Part shown: piece by piece, positions 18,310-26,649 of the stretch
Numbering within the stretch: the first letter of the stretch is position 1
How the letters are laid out: each line of letters begins with the position of its first letter
NCBI RefSeq assembly: GCF_000718515.1
Contig: NZ_JNZS01000007.1
Coordinates: 124,001 to 188,000, forward strand
From: Micromonospora parva
GTDB taxonomy: Bacteria; Actinomycetota; Actinomycetes; Mycobacteriales; Micromonosporaceae
DNA: 64,000 bases
Direction: 5' to 3'
Made by a program: the position numbers and the translations under genes
Notes under the pieces: model-generated
What the model was told of the DNA's origin: nothing
What the model saw: only the letters and a program-made list of their open reading frames with translations
Database searches by the model: none

Positions 18310-18351
18310 GACAGCGACGGCGCTATCCGTCGCGCGAGGGGAGAAACAGCC

Positions 18352-19143
18352 TTGGCGCAATCGATTCGTCGCGCGATCGACCTCATCCGGCGATCCGCGG
18401 AGCACCCGCTGTCCCTTACCGAGGCTGCGGACGTGCTCGGCGTCCACAAGTCCACAGCCCTGCGCATCCTGCAAACACTGGAGTCCGCGCGCTTCGTCCG
18501 TCGGACCGGCGCGGGCACCTACGTGCTCGGCAGCGGCCTGATCGAGTTGTCCGAGCTCGCGCTCGGCTCGATGGACCTCCGCCAGCCCGCGGCCGCGCAC
18601 CTTCGTGCGCTGCAACGCGAGACCGGCCACACCGTACACCTGGCGCAGCTGACCGGCGACGAGATCATCTATATCGACAAGGTGGACAGCCCGGCGTTCG
18701 ACGCCGTCAAGCTGCCGTCACGGGTGGGACGCGCGGTGTCGATCTACGCCAGCGCCGTCGGCAAGACGATCCTGGCGTACCTGCCCCGGCAGGAGCGCGA
18801 CCGCCTGCTCTCCCACGTCGTCTTCGAGAAATTCACCGACACCACCTTCACCGACCACGACGCCCTGGAAGCCGAACTCGCCCGCATCCAGCAGTGCGGC
18901 TGGGCCATGGACAACGGCGAGCACGACGCCTACGTGATGTGCGTGGCCGCGCCGATCAGGGATTCACGGGGCCAGGTCATCGCCGCCGCCTCGATCACGG
19001 CGATCGAGGTCATCGCGAGCCTCGATCAGCTGAAGAGCAACCTTCCGCTGTTGCTGGAGACCGCCAACAAGATCTCGTACGAGCTCGGCTACGCACCGCC
19101 AGCGACGGCGAGCCCGGAAGGTGCCGGCCACGGCGCGACCTGA
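18352..19143 (+). CDS. IclR-family transcriptional regulator
   Basis: 263 residues from a TTG start preceded by GAGGGGAG at eight bases; no ATG or GTG fits the homologous N-terminus. Winged helix-turn-helix in residues 1-60 (SLTEAADVLGVHKSTALRILQTLESARFV) and the IclR effector-binding domain behind it (GHTVHLAQLTGDEIIYIDKVDS, SAVGKTILAYLP, VAAPIRDSRGQVIAAASITA). Divergent from the six-gene pentonate operon with palindromic sites between them, so it is the likely local regulator, sensing the substrate or a pathway intermediate. Whether it represses or activates cannot be told. Confidence 0.92.
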   Translation: MAQSIRRAIDLIRRSAEHPLSLTEAADVLGVHKSTALRILQTLESARFVRRTGAGTYVLGSGLIELSELALGSMDLRQPAAAHLRALQRETGHTVHLAQLTGDEIIYIDKVDSPAFDAVKLPSRVGRAVSIYASAVGKTILAYLPRQERDRLLSHVVFEKFTDTTFTDHDALEAELARIQQCGWAMDNGEHDAYVMCVAAPIRDSRGQVIAAASITAIEVIASLDQLKSNLPLLLETANKISYELGYAPPATASPEGAGHGAT

Positions 19144-19162
19144 GGGCGCCCGGCCCGGACGA

Positions 19163-19477
19163 TCACCGCGTCGGCGGCGCCGACCCGCCGGTGATCCGGT
19201 GGTGCTCGTCGGTCTCCATGTCGATGAAGGCCTGGATCATGCCCCGGTAGATCCGTTCGATCAGATCCGGGTCGGCGCCGGCCTCGCCCGCCAGCGCGCG
19301 GACCCGGGCCACCACCTGCGCCACGCGCTCCGGTGCGCGGACCGCCTGACCGTCGCTCTTGAGCGGGGCGGCCTGCCGGACCAGCGCCTCGCGCCGGGCG
19401 AGCAGGCCGACCAGGTCACCGTCGAGTTCGTCGATCCGAGCGCGGATCTCGGTCAGTGTCACAGCGGTCTCTGTCAC
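19163..19477 (-). CDS. AroQ-type chorismate mutase
   Basis: 104 residues from a GTG start. All-helical AroQ fold: TLTEIRARIDELDGDLVGLLARREALVRQAAPLK, with the Arg and Lys positions that hold chorismate, and a third helix LIERIYRGMIQAFIDMETDEH. It should convert chorismate to prephenate (phenylalanine/tyrosine route); short proteins of this type can also serve as isochorismate-pyruvate lyase-like enzymes. No aromatic-pathway gene is adjacent, so it stands alone between the IclR gene and a broken gene. Its 5' end slightly overlaps the region upstream of that pseudogene on the opposite strand. Confidence 0.85.
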   Translation of the reverse strand: MTETAVTLTEIRARIDELDGDLVGLLARREALVRQAAPLKSDGQAVRAPERVAQVVARVRALAGEAGADPDLIERIYRGMIQAFIDMETDEHHRITGGSAPPTR

Positions 19478-19605
19478 GCCGGAAATCGTCGCACGACGAC
19501 GACACGATCAGGCGGCCCGTTCACCGGCCGGCGCGCCAATTGCCCGCTTTCGCCCTAATTTCGACAACGTTCACGTTCGCCCCAGCACGGCAACCACGGG
19601 ACCGG

Positions 19606-20275
19606 GTCCAGGTCTGCGAGGGTACGAAGACCGGCCCACCGTTTCCCCAGTGCCTGCGCACGACTCCCACGTACGTGGGTCCTCAATGGAGGGTCGGGGT
19701 CGCACCACGACTACCTGCTCGTCCCCAGCTGCCGGATCAGCGGCATCGAGTGTCCGTTCATCATCACCGCCAGTGCCCCGAACTACTGGCTGGAGGCGTG
19801 GAACAACGCCCAGCCGGGGCAGCCCGGGCACGTCGTCTACCCGCACATCGGGCTGGGCGTCAACTCCGCCGACCCGACGATCCGGATGCAGGACCAGTTG
19901 CACATCCACCTGGCCGGCATCCACTCGGGAATCCAGACGCAACTGAACAACCACGACAGTGCGATCAGCAACGATCCGACGCGGTGGCGCAACCAGATCG
20001 TGCCGGTCTGGGGCCTGACCAGCACCGGCCTGCCCGCCCCCCGCTCGTACCGGGTGCTGCACGTCGCGAACCTGAACGGGAACCTCTTCCGGCTCCTCCT
20101 GGACAGCGTGGTGCGGCCGACCGGGACGACCATGGCGGCGCAGATGCTGGCCGTGACGCCCCGACTGACCGGAAGCGGCGGGTTCTACGTGCTGAACAGT
20201 GAGCCCGGCCTGCCGGTTCCGGCCGGGCAACCCGGTGGCACGGGCACCGTCGACTTCCTGCTCGCGTACGGCTGA
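19606..20275 (+). pseudogene. CDP-diacylglycerol diphosphatase-like gene, frameshifted and lacking its signal peptide
   Basis: The 3' part codes in one frame for HHDYLLVPSCRISGIECP, APNYWLEAWNN, the active-site-like HxH in DQLHIHLAGI, and VDFLLAYG, the pattern of the Cdh (CDP-diacylglycerol pyrophosphatase, HIT-like) family. The 5' part (VQVCEGTKTGPPFPQCLRTTPTYV) lies one frame away. The switch is at GTGGGTCC, GGG 19677-19679: one G fewer restores Y-V-V-L-N-G-G. No in-frame ATG, GTG or TTG precedes the conserved start of the 3' frame, and no signal peptide is seen upstream although the family is normally membrane-anchored. Either a true pseudogene or a one-base assembly error plus an unrecognised start. 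The downstream frame alone could start only at ATG 19886. Confidence 0.72.
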
Positions 20276-20290
20276 GGGGTCGACCCGGTG

Positions 20291-20872
20291 TCAGCGGGCG
20301 CCGGTGCTGGCGCCGGCACGCAGGCCCTGATCGATAAAGTTGATCAGCCAGGTGAAACTCTCGTCGACCGACGTGTCGATCTGGAACCCGCCGGCCGCCT
20401 CCAGGGTCGCGAACCCGTGCAGGACGCTGCGCAGCGTCCGCATGGCGTGGATCTCCTGGCCCGGGTCCAGCCCGTACCCGCTGAGCATGGCCGCCCAGGA
20501 GGCGAGCACCCGCTCGCTGGCCGGAATAAACGGGTCGTCGGGGCCGGTCGGGCGGACCGCGTTGGCCGCCGTGTACCGGCCGGGGTGTTCCCGCACGTAC
20601 GTGCGCATCGCCTGCGCCCCCGCGGCGAGCGCGTCGCTACCGGACCGACCCTGGATGGCGTCACGGATGACGTCGCCGGCCTCGGTCATGGCCAGGATCG
20701 CGATCCGGTGTGCCAGGTCGGCCTGGCTGCTGACGTGCTTGTAGAGCGAGGGGGTCTTGATCCCGAGCCGTTCGGCGAGCAGGCCCATGCTGAGGTTGTC
20801 GAAGCCGACCTCGTCGACAAGCGCGGCGGCGGCTTCGGTGACCGACGCCGGGGTGAGCCGAGCCTTAGGCAT
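20291..20872 (-). CDS. TetR-family regulator
   Basis: 193 residues. N-terminal TetR helix-turn-helix (LTPASVTEAAAALVDEVGFDNLSMGLLAERLGIKTPSLYKHVSSQADL), then an all-helical ligand domain of the WHG type (FATLEAAGGFQIDTSVDESFTWLINFIDQGL). Its ATG overlaps the end of the hydrolase gene by 8 bases, so both are in one transcript. Two palindromes just upstream of the hydrolase gene are its probable operators, giving autoregulation of the pair. The effector is unknown; a substrate or product of the hydrolase is reasonable. Confidence 0.92.
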   Translation of the reverse strand: MPKARLTPASVTEAAAALVDEVGFDNLSMGLLAERLGIKTPSLYKHVSSQADLAHRIAILAMTEAGDVIRDAIQGRSGSDALAAGAQAMRTYVREHPGRYTAANAVRPTGPDDPFIPASERVLASWAAMLSGYGLDPGQEIHAMRTLRSVLHGFATLEAAGGFQIDTSVDESFTWLINFIDQGLRAGASTGAR

Positions 20873-21701
20873 TGGTCAGCGTCCGGGCGAGGAAGGGCAC
20901 GGCCAGGGCGACGACCTCGTCGGGCGTCTGCGTGTGCGGGTAGTGTCCCGCGCCCTCGATGACGGCCAGCTCGCCGAGCCCCTGCGGCAGGTCGGCGATG
21001 ATGCGTTCGCCCTCGGCCCGCGGGTCGGCCCAGTCGGGGTCGACGCTGCCCTGGATCACCAGGACCGGGCAGGTGACGTTGGGCAGCTGCCGACCAGCGT
21101 CGGCGGCGCTGGTCTTGGCCATGGCCTGGAGGGCCTTCATCCGGCCGGGCTCACTCATCTTGGCCTCGATGCGCGCCAGCTCGCTGTCCCAGTCGGCGGG
21201 CTTGGTCGGGATCGCCAGGTTGAGGTAGTTGCGCCAGCTCGCCACGCTGCCCCGCAGCAGCACCTGCGCCAGGTGCAGGTAGCCGGCCCGGTAGCGCTTG
21301 ACCCTCACCAGCCCGGCGAGGTCGATGGACTGCGCGCGGGTGAACGGCGCCAGCTCGATGACGCCGGAGATCACGTCGGGCGCGGTCGCCGCCGCGACGG
21401 TCGCGGCACCGCCGCTGATCGACTGGCCGATGAGCACCGCCGGGCCGCCGAGGTGGCGTACCACGGCGACGAGATCGTCAGCGATGTCGGTGCGGCTGTA
21501 GCCGTCCCAGCCGAGGCTGGAGTCACCGCAGCCGCGGATGTCGACGGCGGCGACCCGGTATCCGGCGGCGGCCAGGGCCGGAGCGACGAACCGGTACGAG
21601 TGCCGGCTGTCGCCCATGCCGTGCGCCAGAACGACCAGTGGCCCCTGCCCGGTGAGGTCGTAGGCGATGGTGTTGCCGGCAATGTCCAGGTATTCGGTCA
21701 T
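20865..21701 (-). CDS. Alpha/beta-hydrolase
   Basis: 278 residues from the ATG at 21701, with GGAGG five bases upstream. Typical fold order: MTEYLDIAGNTIAYDLTGQG, oxyanion loop VVLAHGMGDSRHSY, nucleophile Ser in GQSISGG, acid region in LVIQGSVDPDW, and catalytic His in GAGHYPHTQTP. No signal peptide, so cytosolic. Families of this kind hydrolyse esters, lactones, haloalkanes or epoxides and the sequence does not decide among them. First gene of a two-gene operon with its TetR regulator. Confidence 0.88.
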   Translation of the reverse strand: MTEYLDIAGNTIAYDLTGQGPLVVLAHGMGDSRHSYRFVAPALAAAGYRVAAVDIRGCGDSSLGWDGYSRTDIADDLVAVVRHLGGPAVLIGQSISGGAATVAAATAPDVISGVIELAPFTRAQSIDLAGLVRVKRYRAGYLHLAQVLLRGSVASWRNYLNLAIPTKPADWDSELARIEAKMSEPGRMKALQAMAKTSAADAGRQLPNVTCPVLVIQGSVDPDWADPRAEGERIIADLPQGLGELAVIEGAGHYPHTQTPDEVVALAVPFLARTLTNA

Positions 21702-21717
21702 GACGCCTCCACAGCGA

Positions 21718-21753
21718 GCTAATGCGATTAGCTTAAGGCTAACCGCATTAGCC
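21718..21753. promoter_or_regulatory. Two tandem TetR-type palindromes
   Basis: GCTAAT-GCG-ATTAGC (21718-21732) and GGCTAA-CCGCA-TTAGCC (21737-21753). Both are perfect inverted repeats sharing the half-site GCTAA, centred 20 bases apart, directly before the hydrolase ribosome site. Probable operators for the regulator of this operon. Confidence 0.65.
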
Positions 21754-21777
21754 GCAGAGGGCAAACGGCTGGCCCGG

Positions 21778-22566
21778 TTACCCGCCGCCACCCATGCCGA
21801 GCTGGGGATAGAGGGCATCGGGGGCGACGACCGCCCCGGCCGGCCGGACGACGCTGACCGTCGACCCGAAGTCGCTGTAGCGCAGGGACGCGCTCGGCAG
21901 ACCACTGGCCTCCGGCATCAGGAAGCTGACCAGCCGACCCTCGGTGTCCAGCATCGCCCGGAACGCGTGTCGCCGTGCGCTGTCCGGAAAGACACCACCG
22001 GGATCGAGCCGGAAGCTGATCCCGTTACCGACGCCGATCCGGGTCGCGTCGATCGTCCCGGTGATCTGACGGCCGTCGGCACGTGCGGTGACGATCGCGT
22101 CGATGAGGCGGCCCGAGCCGCCGGAGTCGTTCCTGCCCGGCGCGAAGCTCAGGGCGAAGCCCGCCGGCACTCGGGCCGGGTCGAGGACCATCCACTGGTC
22201 GCCCACGCCCCGCAGGAGCTGACCGGCCTTCAGGTAGACGTCGTCGTCGATCATCCGGATCTCGATCGTCCCGCCCGGCGCCGTGATCGTGGCGTTCACA
22301 CGCTTGTTGACGTTGTCGGTGTGCGACAGCGAGGTGATCTGGCTGGCGATGTCGACGTCGCTGCGAAAGCTCGTCTGATTGACGAACGCCGTGCCCGCCC
22401 GCAGCAGACCGACCGCCTCGGCGGTGGCGGCGGCGTCGGCGCTGGCGCTGGCGGTCGACTCCGGAGCGGTTCGAGGTTCCGGGTCGCGCTCCGCCCGCGT
22501 GCCGACCGAGCAACCCAGCAGAAGCAGGCCCACAGAGATGCCGGCCAGCGTGGCTCGACGTGTCAT
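21778..22566 (-). CDS. LppX/LprG-like lipoprotein
   Basis: 262 residues from ATG 22566 (ATG 22572 is equally possible; neither has a clear ribosome site). The signal MTRRATLAGISVGLLLLGCS has a lipobox L-L-G-C. After a Ser/Ala-rich linker the protein resembles the LppX_LprAFG fold, a beta half-barrel that holds lipid (TSFRSDVDIASQI, IRMIDDDVYLKAGQLL, WMVLDP, MLDTEGRLVSF). Role in actinomycetes: lipid or lipoglycan handling at the outer face of the membrane; in other members, general surface lipoproteins. Stands alone, ending in a Gly run (GMGGGG). Confidence 0.72.
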   Translation of the reverse strand: MTRRATLAGISVGLLLLGCSVGTRAERDPEPRTAPESTASASADAAATAEAVGLLRAGTAFVNQTSFRSDVDIASQITSLSHTDNVNKRVNATITAPGGTIEIRMIDDDVYLKAGQLLRGVGDQWMVLDPARVPAGFALSFAPGRNDSGGSGRLIDAIVTARADGRQITGTIDATRIGVGNGISFRLDPGGVFPDSARRHAFRAMLDTEGRLVSFLMPEASGLPSASLRYSDFGSTVSVVRPAGAVVAPDALYPQLGMGGGG

Positions 22567-22619
22567 GGCCATCACGGTAGGCGCGACCCGCAAGGTGTGG
22601 TGACCCGTATAGTGCCGCG

Positions 22620-23222
22620 ATGGAAACGGACCCGGTACGGCAGGCTTACACGTCCGTCGCAGAGCTGTACATCGAGATGTTCGGCACCAAGGAGCAGGTA
22701 CACCCCGACGACCTCGCCCTCATCGAGCGACACCTGGGGGATCGACAGGGCCCGGTGCTCGATCTGGGCTGCGGGCCCGGCCACCTCACCGGTTACCTCC
22801 GGGCACTCGGTGTCGACGCGGCGGGGATCGACCTGGTCCCCGAGTTCATCGCGCACGCGCGGGCCGCCCACCCGGACGTCCAGTTCCGGCTCGGGTCGCT
22901 GGCCCACCTCGACGTCGCCGACGGGTCCGTCGACGGCATCCTGGCCTGGTACTCGTTGATCCATCTTCCGCCGCAGGAACTCGACGGCGTACTCACCGAG
23001 TTTCGCCGGGCGCTGGTCCCGGCCGGGCGGTTGGTGCTGGGCACCTTCTCCGCCGACGAGGTCGGCGCCTTCGACCACAAGGTCGTGACCGCCTATCGGT
23101 GGCCGCTCGACGTGCTCTCCGAGCGACTCACCCAGGCCGGCTTCCGGGAGGTCGAACGCCTACCCCGAGCCGGCGACGACCAGCACCGACCGCACGCCGC
23201 CATGGCCGCGGTGGTGGTGTGA
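22620..23222 (+). CDS. Class I SAM-dependent methyltransferase
   Basis: 200 residues. Motif I for S-adenosylmethionine is VLDLGCGPGHLTGYL (about 46-60), followed by the acidic strand end AAGIDLVP, then FRLGSLAHLDVADGSVDGILAWYSLIHLPP for motifs II and III. Small-molecule methyltransferase fold (Methyltransf_11/25 type); the substrate is not predictable. Divergent from the lipoprotein gene with only about 50 bases between starts, and ends before a strong terminator. Confidence 0.85.
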   Translation: METDPVRQAYTSVAELYIEMFGTKEQVHPDDLALIERHLGDRQGPVLDLGCGPGHLTGYLRALGVDAAGIDLVPEFIAHARAAHPDVQFRLGSLAHLDVADGSVDGILAWYSLIHLPPQELDGVLTEFRRALVPAGRLVLGTFSADEVGAFDHKVVTAYRWPLDVLSERLTQAGFREVERLPRAGDDQHRPHAAMAAVVV

Positions 23223-23228
23223 GGCCGC

Positions 23229-23265
23229 CGAGGGCCGGCCTCCCCTCCCGGGAGGCCGGCCCTCG
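23229..23265. terminator. Bidirectional terminator
   Basis: 15-base stem CGAGGGCCGGCCTCC (23229-23243) with GGAGGCCGGCCCTCG (23251-23265), loop CCTCCCG. Lies between the convergent methyltransferase and wrbA genes. Confidence 0.8.
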
Positions 23266-23315
23266 CGCAACTGCGCACCCGCGTCGAACCGGCGTCCGGT
23301 TCGGCGGCAGTACCC

Positions 23316-23915
23316 TCAGGCGTTGAGCTTCCCGGCGATCTTGACCACCCGCGAGGCCATGTGGTCCAGGGCGGCGAACTGGGCGTCGCCCAGCGGGGCG
23401 TCGTTGTTGCCGCCGGTGACGTGCGAGACGCCGTACGGGTTGCCGTCGGCGAACTTCAGCGGGTCGGTGTAACCCGGGGGCACGATCAGACCGCCGAAGT
23501 GGTGGATGGTGTTGTAGAGCGCCAGCAGGGTCGACTCCTGGCCGCCGTGCGCGGTCATGGACGCGGTGAACCCGGCGTACACCTTGTCGGCGAGCAGCCC
23601 CTGCGCCCACTGCGGGCCGAGGGTGTCGATGAACTGCTTGAGCTGGCTGGCGACGTTGCCGTACCGGGTGGGGGTGCCGAACAGCACCGCGTCCGCCCAG
23701 ACGACGTCGTCGGCGGTCGCCTTCGGCTCGTTCTTCGTGGCGTCGAAGTGCTGGCTCCAGGCGGCGTTGGAGGCGATGGCCTCGCCCGGGGCGAGTTCCG
23801 GAACCTGGCGCAGTCGCACCTCGGCGCCGGCCTTCTCGCCAGCCTCGGCGAGGCGCTTGGCCATGGCGTGCAGGGTCCCGGTGGACGAGTAGTAGATGAC
23901 GGCGAGCTTGGTCAT
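23316..23915 (-). CDS. wrbA: NAD(P)H:quinone oxidoreductase (WrbA flavoprotein)
   Basis: 199 residues from ATG 23915 behind GAAGGGA. Flavodoxin fold: LAVIYYSSTGTLHAMAKRLAEAG binds the FMN phosphate; PTRYGNVASQLKQFIDTLGPQW and ASMTAHGGQESTLLALYNTIHHFGGLIVPPGY are WrbA signatures. It reduces quinones by two electrons with NAD(P)H and protects against quinone redox cycling, in the cytosol as a tetramer. Monocistronic between two terminator or intergenic regions. An ATG three codons upstream lies too close to the ribosome site. Confidence 0.93.
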   Translation of the reverse strand: MTKLAVIYYSSTGTLHAMAKRLAEAGEKAGAEVRLRQVPELAPGEAIASNAAWSQHFDATKNEPKATADDVVWADAVLFGTPTRYGNVASQLKQFIDTLGPQWAQGLLADKVYAGFTASMTAHGGQESTLLALYNTIHHFGGLIVPPGYTDPLKFADGNPYGVSHVTGGNNDAPLGDAQFAALDHMASRVVKIAGKLNA

Positions 23916-24065
23916 CGGAGGCATCCCTTCCCAAAGTAGTTGCTGTCGATAAATTTGCGGCCGCAACAATCTCGACTGTAGCAGTCGCCTCGCGGCACCC
24001 CAACGTCCTGCCCATGCCCGCCGCCGTGACGGAGCACACCACCCGACGGGTGCCGCGTTCCCACG

Positions 24066-24458
24066 TCACGACCCGTCCGGAGAGCTGGCCGGCTGCTGCC
24101 CCGGCCAGAACGGCCACTCCTCGAACGACCGGCACCGGCCGTCGTCGGCGAACCGGATGACCCACAGGTCGCGGTACTCCTGCTCGACCGGGTCGCCGTA
24201 GCGGACCTCCTGGCGCGACACGGCGGTGTCGCCCTCGACCGCGACGATCTCCGCGGTCATCTGGAACACCTCGTCGGGACCCTTGCGCTGCTTCTCCCAC
24301 ATCCGGGCGATGGCCGGCAGCCCGACGACCGGCGTCCAGTACGGGCCCTGCTGGTAGCTCGCGTCCTCGGTGAAGATCCCGGCCAGGCCATCCGTGCCCG
24401 GCGTACGCCAGAGTCGCTCGTAGGCGGCGAGCCAGTCCTCGACGTGCGTGCGGTCCAT
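24066..24458 (-). CDS. SnoaL/NTF2-like protein
   Basis: 130 residues from ATG 24458, preceded by AAGGTG. Cone-shaped NTF2-like fold: VEDWLAAYERLWRTPGTDGLAGIFTEDASYQQGPYWTPVVGLPAIARMWEKQR is the usual helix-strand start, and DLWVIRFADDGRCRSFEEWPFWPGQ the usual end. Members include polyketide cyclases, isomerases and many uncharacterised proteins. No biosynthetic genes are near, so no reaction is assigned. Confidence 0.78.
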   Translation of the reverse strand: MDRTHVEDWLAAYERLWRTPGTDGLAGIFTEDASYQQGPYWTPVVGLPAIARMWEKQRKGPDEVFQMTAEIVAVEGDTAVSRQEVRYGDPVEQEYRDLWVIRFADDGRCRSFEEWPFWPGQQPASSPDGS

Positions 24459-24604
24459 GGAATTCACCTTGCCACCCCGGCGGCGGCCAGCCGGGCGAAC
24501 CCGCAGGCTGCCGGGGGTGCGGGCACGCTCGGGTGAGCGGGGCGCGAGCCCGGCGTCGGCGCCGCAAACCTTGACACCGGACGGCATACCCCGCCAGACT
24601 TCCC

Positions 24605-24626
24605 GATGCTAATTCGATTTAGCGTC
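24605..24626. promoter_or_regulatory. Inverted repeat before the third CE1-type esterase
   Basis: GATGCTAA (24605-24612) and TTAGCGTC (24619-24626) are complementary except for one position, with spacer TTCGAT. It lies about 70 bases upstream of the esterase ATG. Candidate operator; the protein binding it is unknown. Confidence 0.4.
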
Positions 24627-24695
24627 CATTGAAACCCCTCGACTGCCAGTGCCCGGACCAGACCGCGACGTGCGACCACAGAGGAGTCTTCGCGC

Positions 24696-26579
24696 ATGAG
24701 GGAAACGACCGGAAGACGCAGGCTCCGGCTAGCGATCTCGATTCTCGCGTTCACGGCACTCGGAGCGGGGGCCGTCGTCCCCGCGCCAGCTGCCGCCGCC
24801 GGCAGGCCCACCCCCGCGCCGGGCGCGACCGTCAAGGCGGACCGCACCTCACCCACCGGCTACACCGTCACGTTCGTCTACCGCAATCCGCACGCCAGCC
24901 AGGTCCGCCTCGCCGGCGACCTGACCCTGCTCGACGTCAACACCGGCACCACGCGCTACCAGCCGGAACAGTGGCAACCGGGGCGCTACCACTCCGGCGG
25001 CACCGAGTTCCTCCGCGACATGACCAGAGGCCCGAAGGGGAACTGGTCGGTCTCGGTCCCGCTGCACGCCGGAGGCCTCAGCTACTGGTACCGGGTCTGG
25101 GACCCGACCCAGGGCTGGGAGAACAAGCGCATCTGGGATCCCGCCTCGACGAACCCGCGGCCCCCGGGCGAGTCCTCGTTCCGGGTCAGGAACAACGACG
25201 TTCTCGACGCCGTGTCCGTGCCGTACGCCGAGAAGCAGAACGACCCGGTGCTCAAGGAACGCGCGGGCTACGAGTTGCCGGTGGCCGACCGCGCGAAGCG
25301 GGGCACGGTCACCTACATCCCGTACACCACGATCCTGGGCGACAGCGGTCACTACCTCGGCGTGTACCTGCCGGCCGGCTATGACGCCAACCGCGCGCAA
25401 CCGTACAAGGTCGCGTACCTCGCGCACGGCATCTTCGGCGACGAGACCGACTTCATGGTCCCCGCGAACGTCCCGAACATCCTGGACAACATGATCGCCA
25501 AGGGCGAGATCGAGCCCACAGTGGTCGTCACCATGGGCAACCACTTCACGGGCACCAGCCTCGGCTTCGCCTCCTACAACCAGACCAACGCGGCCAACAA
25601 CCTGGTCCAGACGATCCTGCCCCTCATCGAGGGCCGCTACCACGTCTCGACCGAACGCTCCGGGCGCGCCTACGCCGGGTTCTCGTACGGCGGGATGACG
25701 GGCGGCGTCGTGATCAGGAACTACCCGACCACCTTCGGGTTCTACGGACACTTCTCCGGCAACCCGTCGCTCACCACCGGGGACTACGACACCATCGCCA
25801 ACGCGGTGGGAGACGACGACCTCTCCGTCTTCCTCGGCAACGGCGTCTTCGAGGGCAACCTCAACGCCCAGAACGCCATCGCTGACAACTTCCGGGCCCG
25901 GGGGTACGCCGCCGCGACGGCCCAGGTTCCCGGCGCGCACGACGGGATGACGGCGGGCCAACTGTTCACGATCTTCGCCCGGGACCATCTGTGGTCCGGG
26001 GTGGACTCGGTGTCGGTGACGCCCGCGTCGGTGAACCTGACGACAGGGTGGAACTGGACCAGGCAGTTCCGCGCCCGGGTGACGACCAACGAGGGCGTGA
26101 GCCCGGCGGTGACGTGGTCGGTGCGGGGGGCGACCTCCCCGGACACCACCATCTCCACGGCGGGCCTGCTCTCGGTCGCCGCCGGGGAAACCGCGTCGTC
26201 GCTCACGGTGGTGGCGACGTCGGTGATCGATCCGACCAAGTCCGCTTCGGCCCAGGTCACAGTGGTGCCGGCGGGCACGGCACGGGTCACGGTGAAGGCG
26301 AAGGCCGCGCCTGCCTCGGTCGTTCGCGGTGACACGTTCACACTGCGCGTCGACGTACGGGCACAGTCGCCGCACCCGAAGGCTCCGACGGTGACCGGCG
26401 AGGTCGCGGTCACCTTCGGCGGCGCGACCCACGTGGTGGCGCTGCGCGGTGGTGCGGCCGTCGTCGACCTGCCGACCGACGGACTGTCCGCGGGGGTGTA
26501 CCCGGTGCACGTCGCCTACTCCGGTGACCCGGTGCACGCCCCCACCGCGGCCGTCCACCAGCGGCTGCGGGTTCGCTAG
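24696..26579 (+). CDS. Secreted CE1-type esterase with two C-terminal Ig-like domains
   Basis: 627 residues. Signal peptide of about 35 residues (ends PAPAAAAG). The N-terminal domain (45-170) is a beta-sandwich with an aromatic-rich surface (SYWYRVWDPTQGWENK). The hydrolase domain shows YLAHGIFGDETDF, nucleophile Ser in AGFSYGGMTGG and His in VPGAHDGMTAGQLF. After about residue 435 a BIG2-like repeat (VSVTPASVNLTTGWNWTRQF) and a second Ig-like repeat follow. It should act on acylated plant polysaccharide outside the cell. It shares its architecture with the enzyme at 9262-10845 but lies alone between unrelated genes, separate from the main hemicellulose locus. Confidence 0.83.
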   Translation: MRETTGRRRLRLAISILAFTALGAGAVVPAPAAAAGRPTPAPGATVKADRTSPTGYTVTFVYRNPHASQVRLAGDLTLLDVNTGTTRYQPEQWQPGRYHSGGTEFLRDMTRGPKGNWSVSVPLHAGGLSYWYRVWDPTQGWENKRIWDPASTNPRPPGESSFRVRNNDVLDAVSVPYAEKQNDPVLKERAGYELPVADRAKRGTVTYIPYTTILGDSGHYLGVYLPAGYDANRAQPYKVAYLAHGIFGDETDFMVPANVPNILDNMIAKGEIEPTVVVTMGNHFTGTSLGFASYNQTNAANNLVQTILPLIEGRYHVSTERSGRAYAGFSYGGMTGGVVIRNYPTTFGFYGHFSGNPSLTTGDYDTIANAVGDDDLSVFLGNGVFEGNLNAQNAIADNFRARGYAAATAQVPGAHDGMTAGQLFTIFARDHLWSGVDSVSVTPASVNLTTGWNWTRQFRARVTTNEGVSPAVTWSVRGATSPDTTISTAGLLSVAAGETASSLTVVATSVIDPTKSASAQVTVVPAGTARVTVKAKAAPASVVRGDTFTLRVDVRAQSPHPKAPTVTGEVAVTFGGATHVVALRGGAAVVDLPTDGLSAGVYPVHVAYSGDPVHAPTAAVHQRLRVR

Positions 26580-26590
26580 ACAAGCAGGCC

Positions 26591-26625
26591 GGGTGGGCCG
26601 GCGACCTTCCGTCGTCGGCCCACCC
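26591..26625. terminator. Bidirectional terminator
   Basis: GGGTGGGCCG (26591-26600) pairs with CGGCCCACCC (26616-26625) over a 15-base loop, between the convergent esterase and hydrolase genes. Confidence 0.7.
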
Positions 26626-26649
26626 ACCGTCAGCCGACCGTCCGGACCG

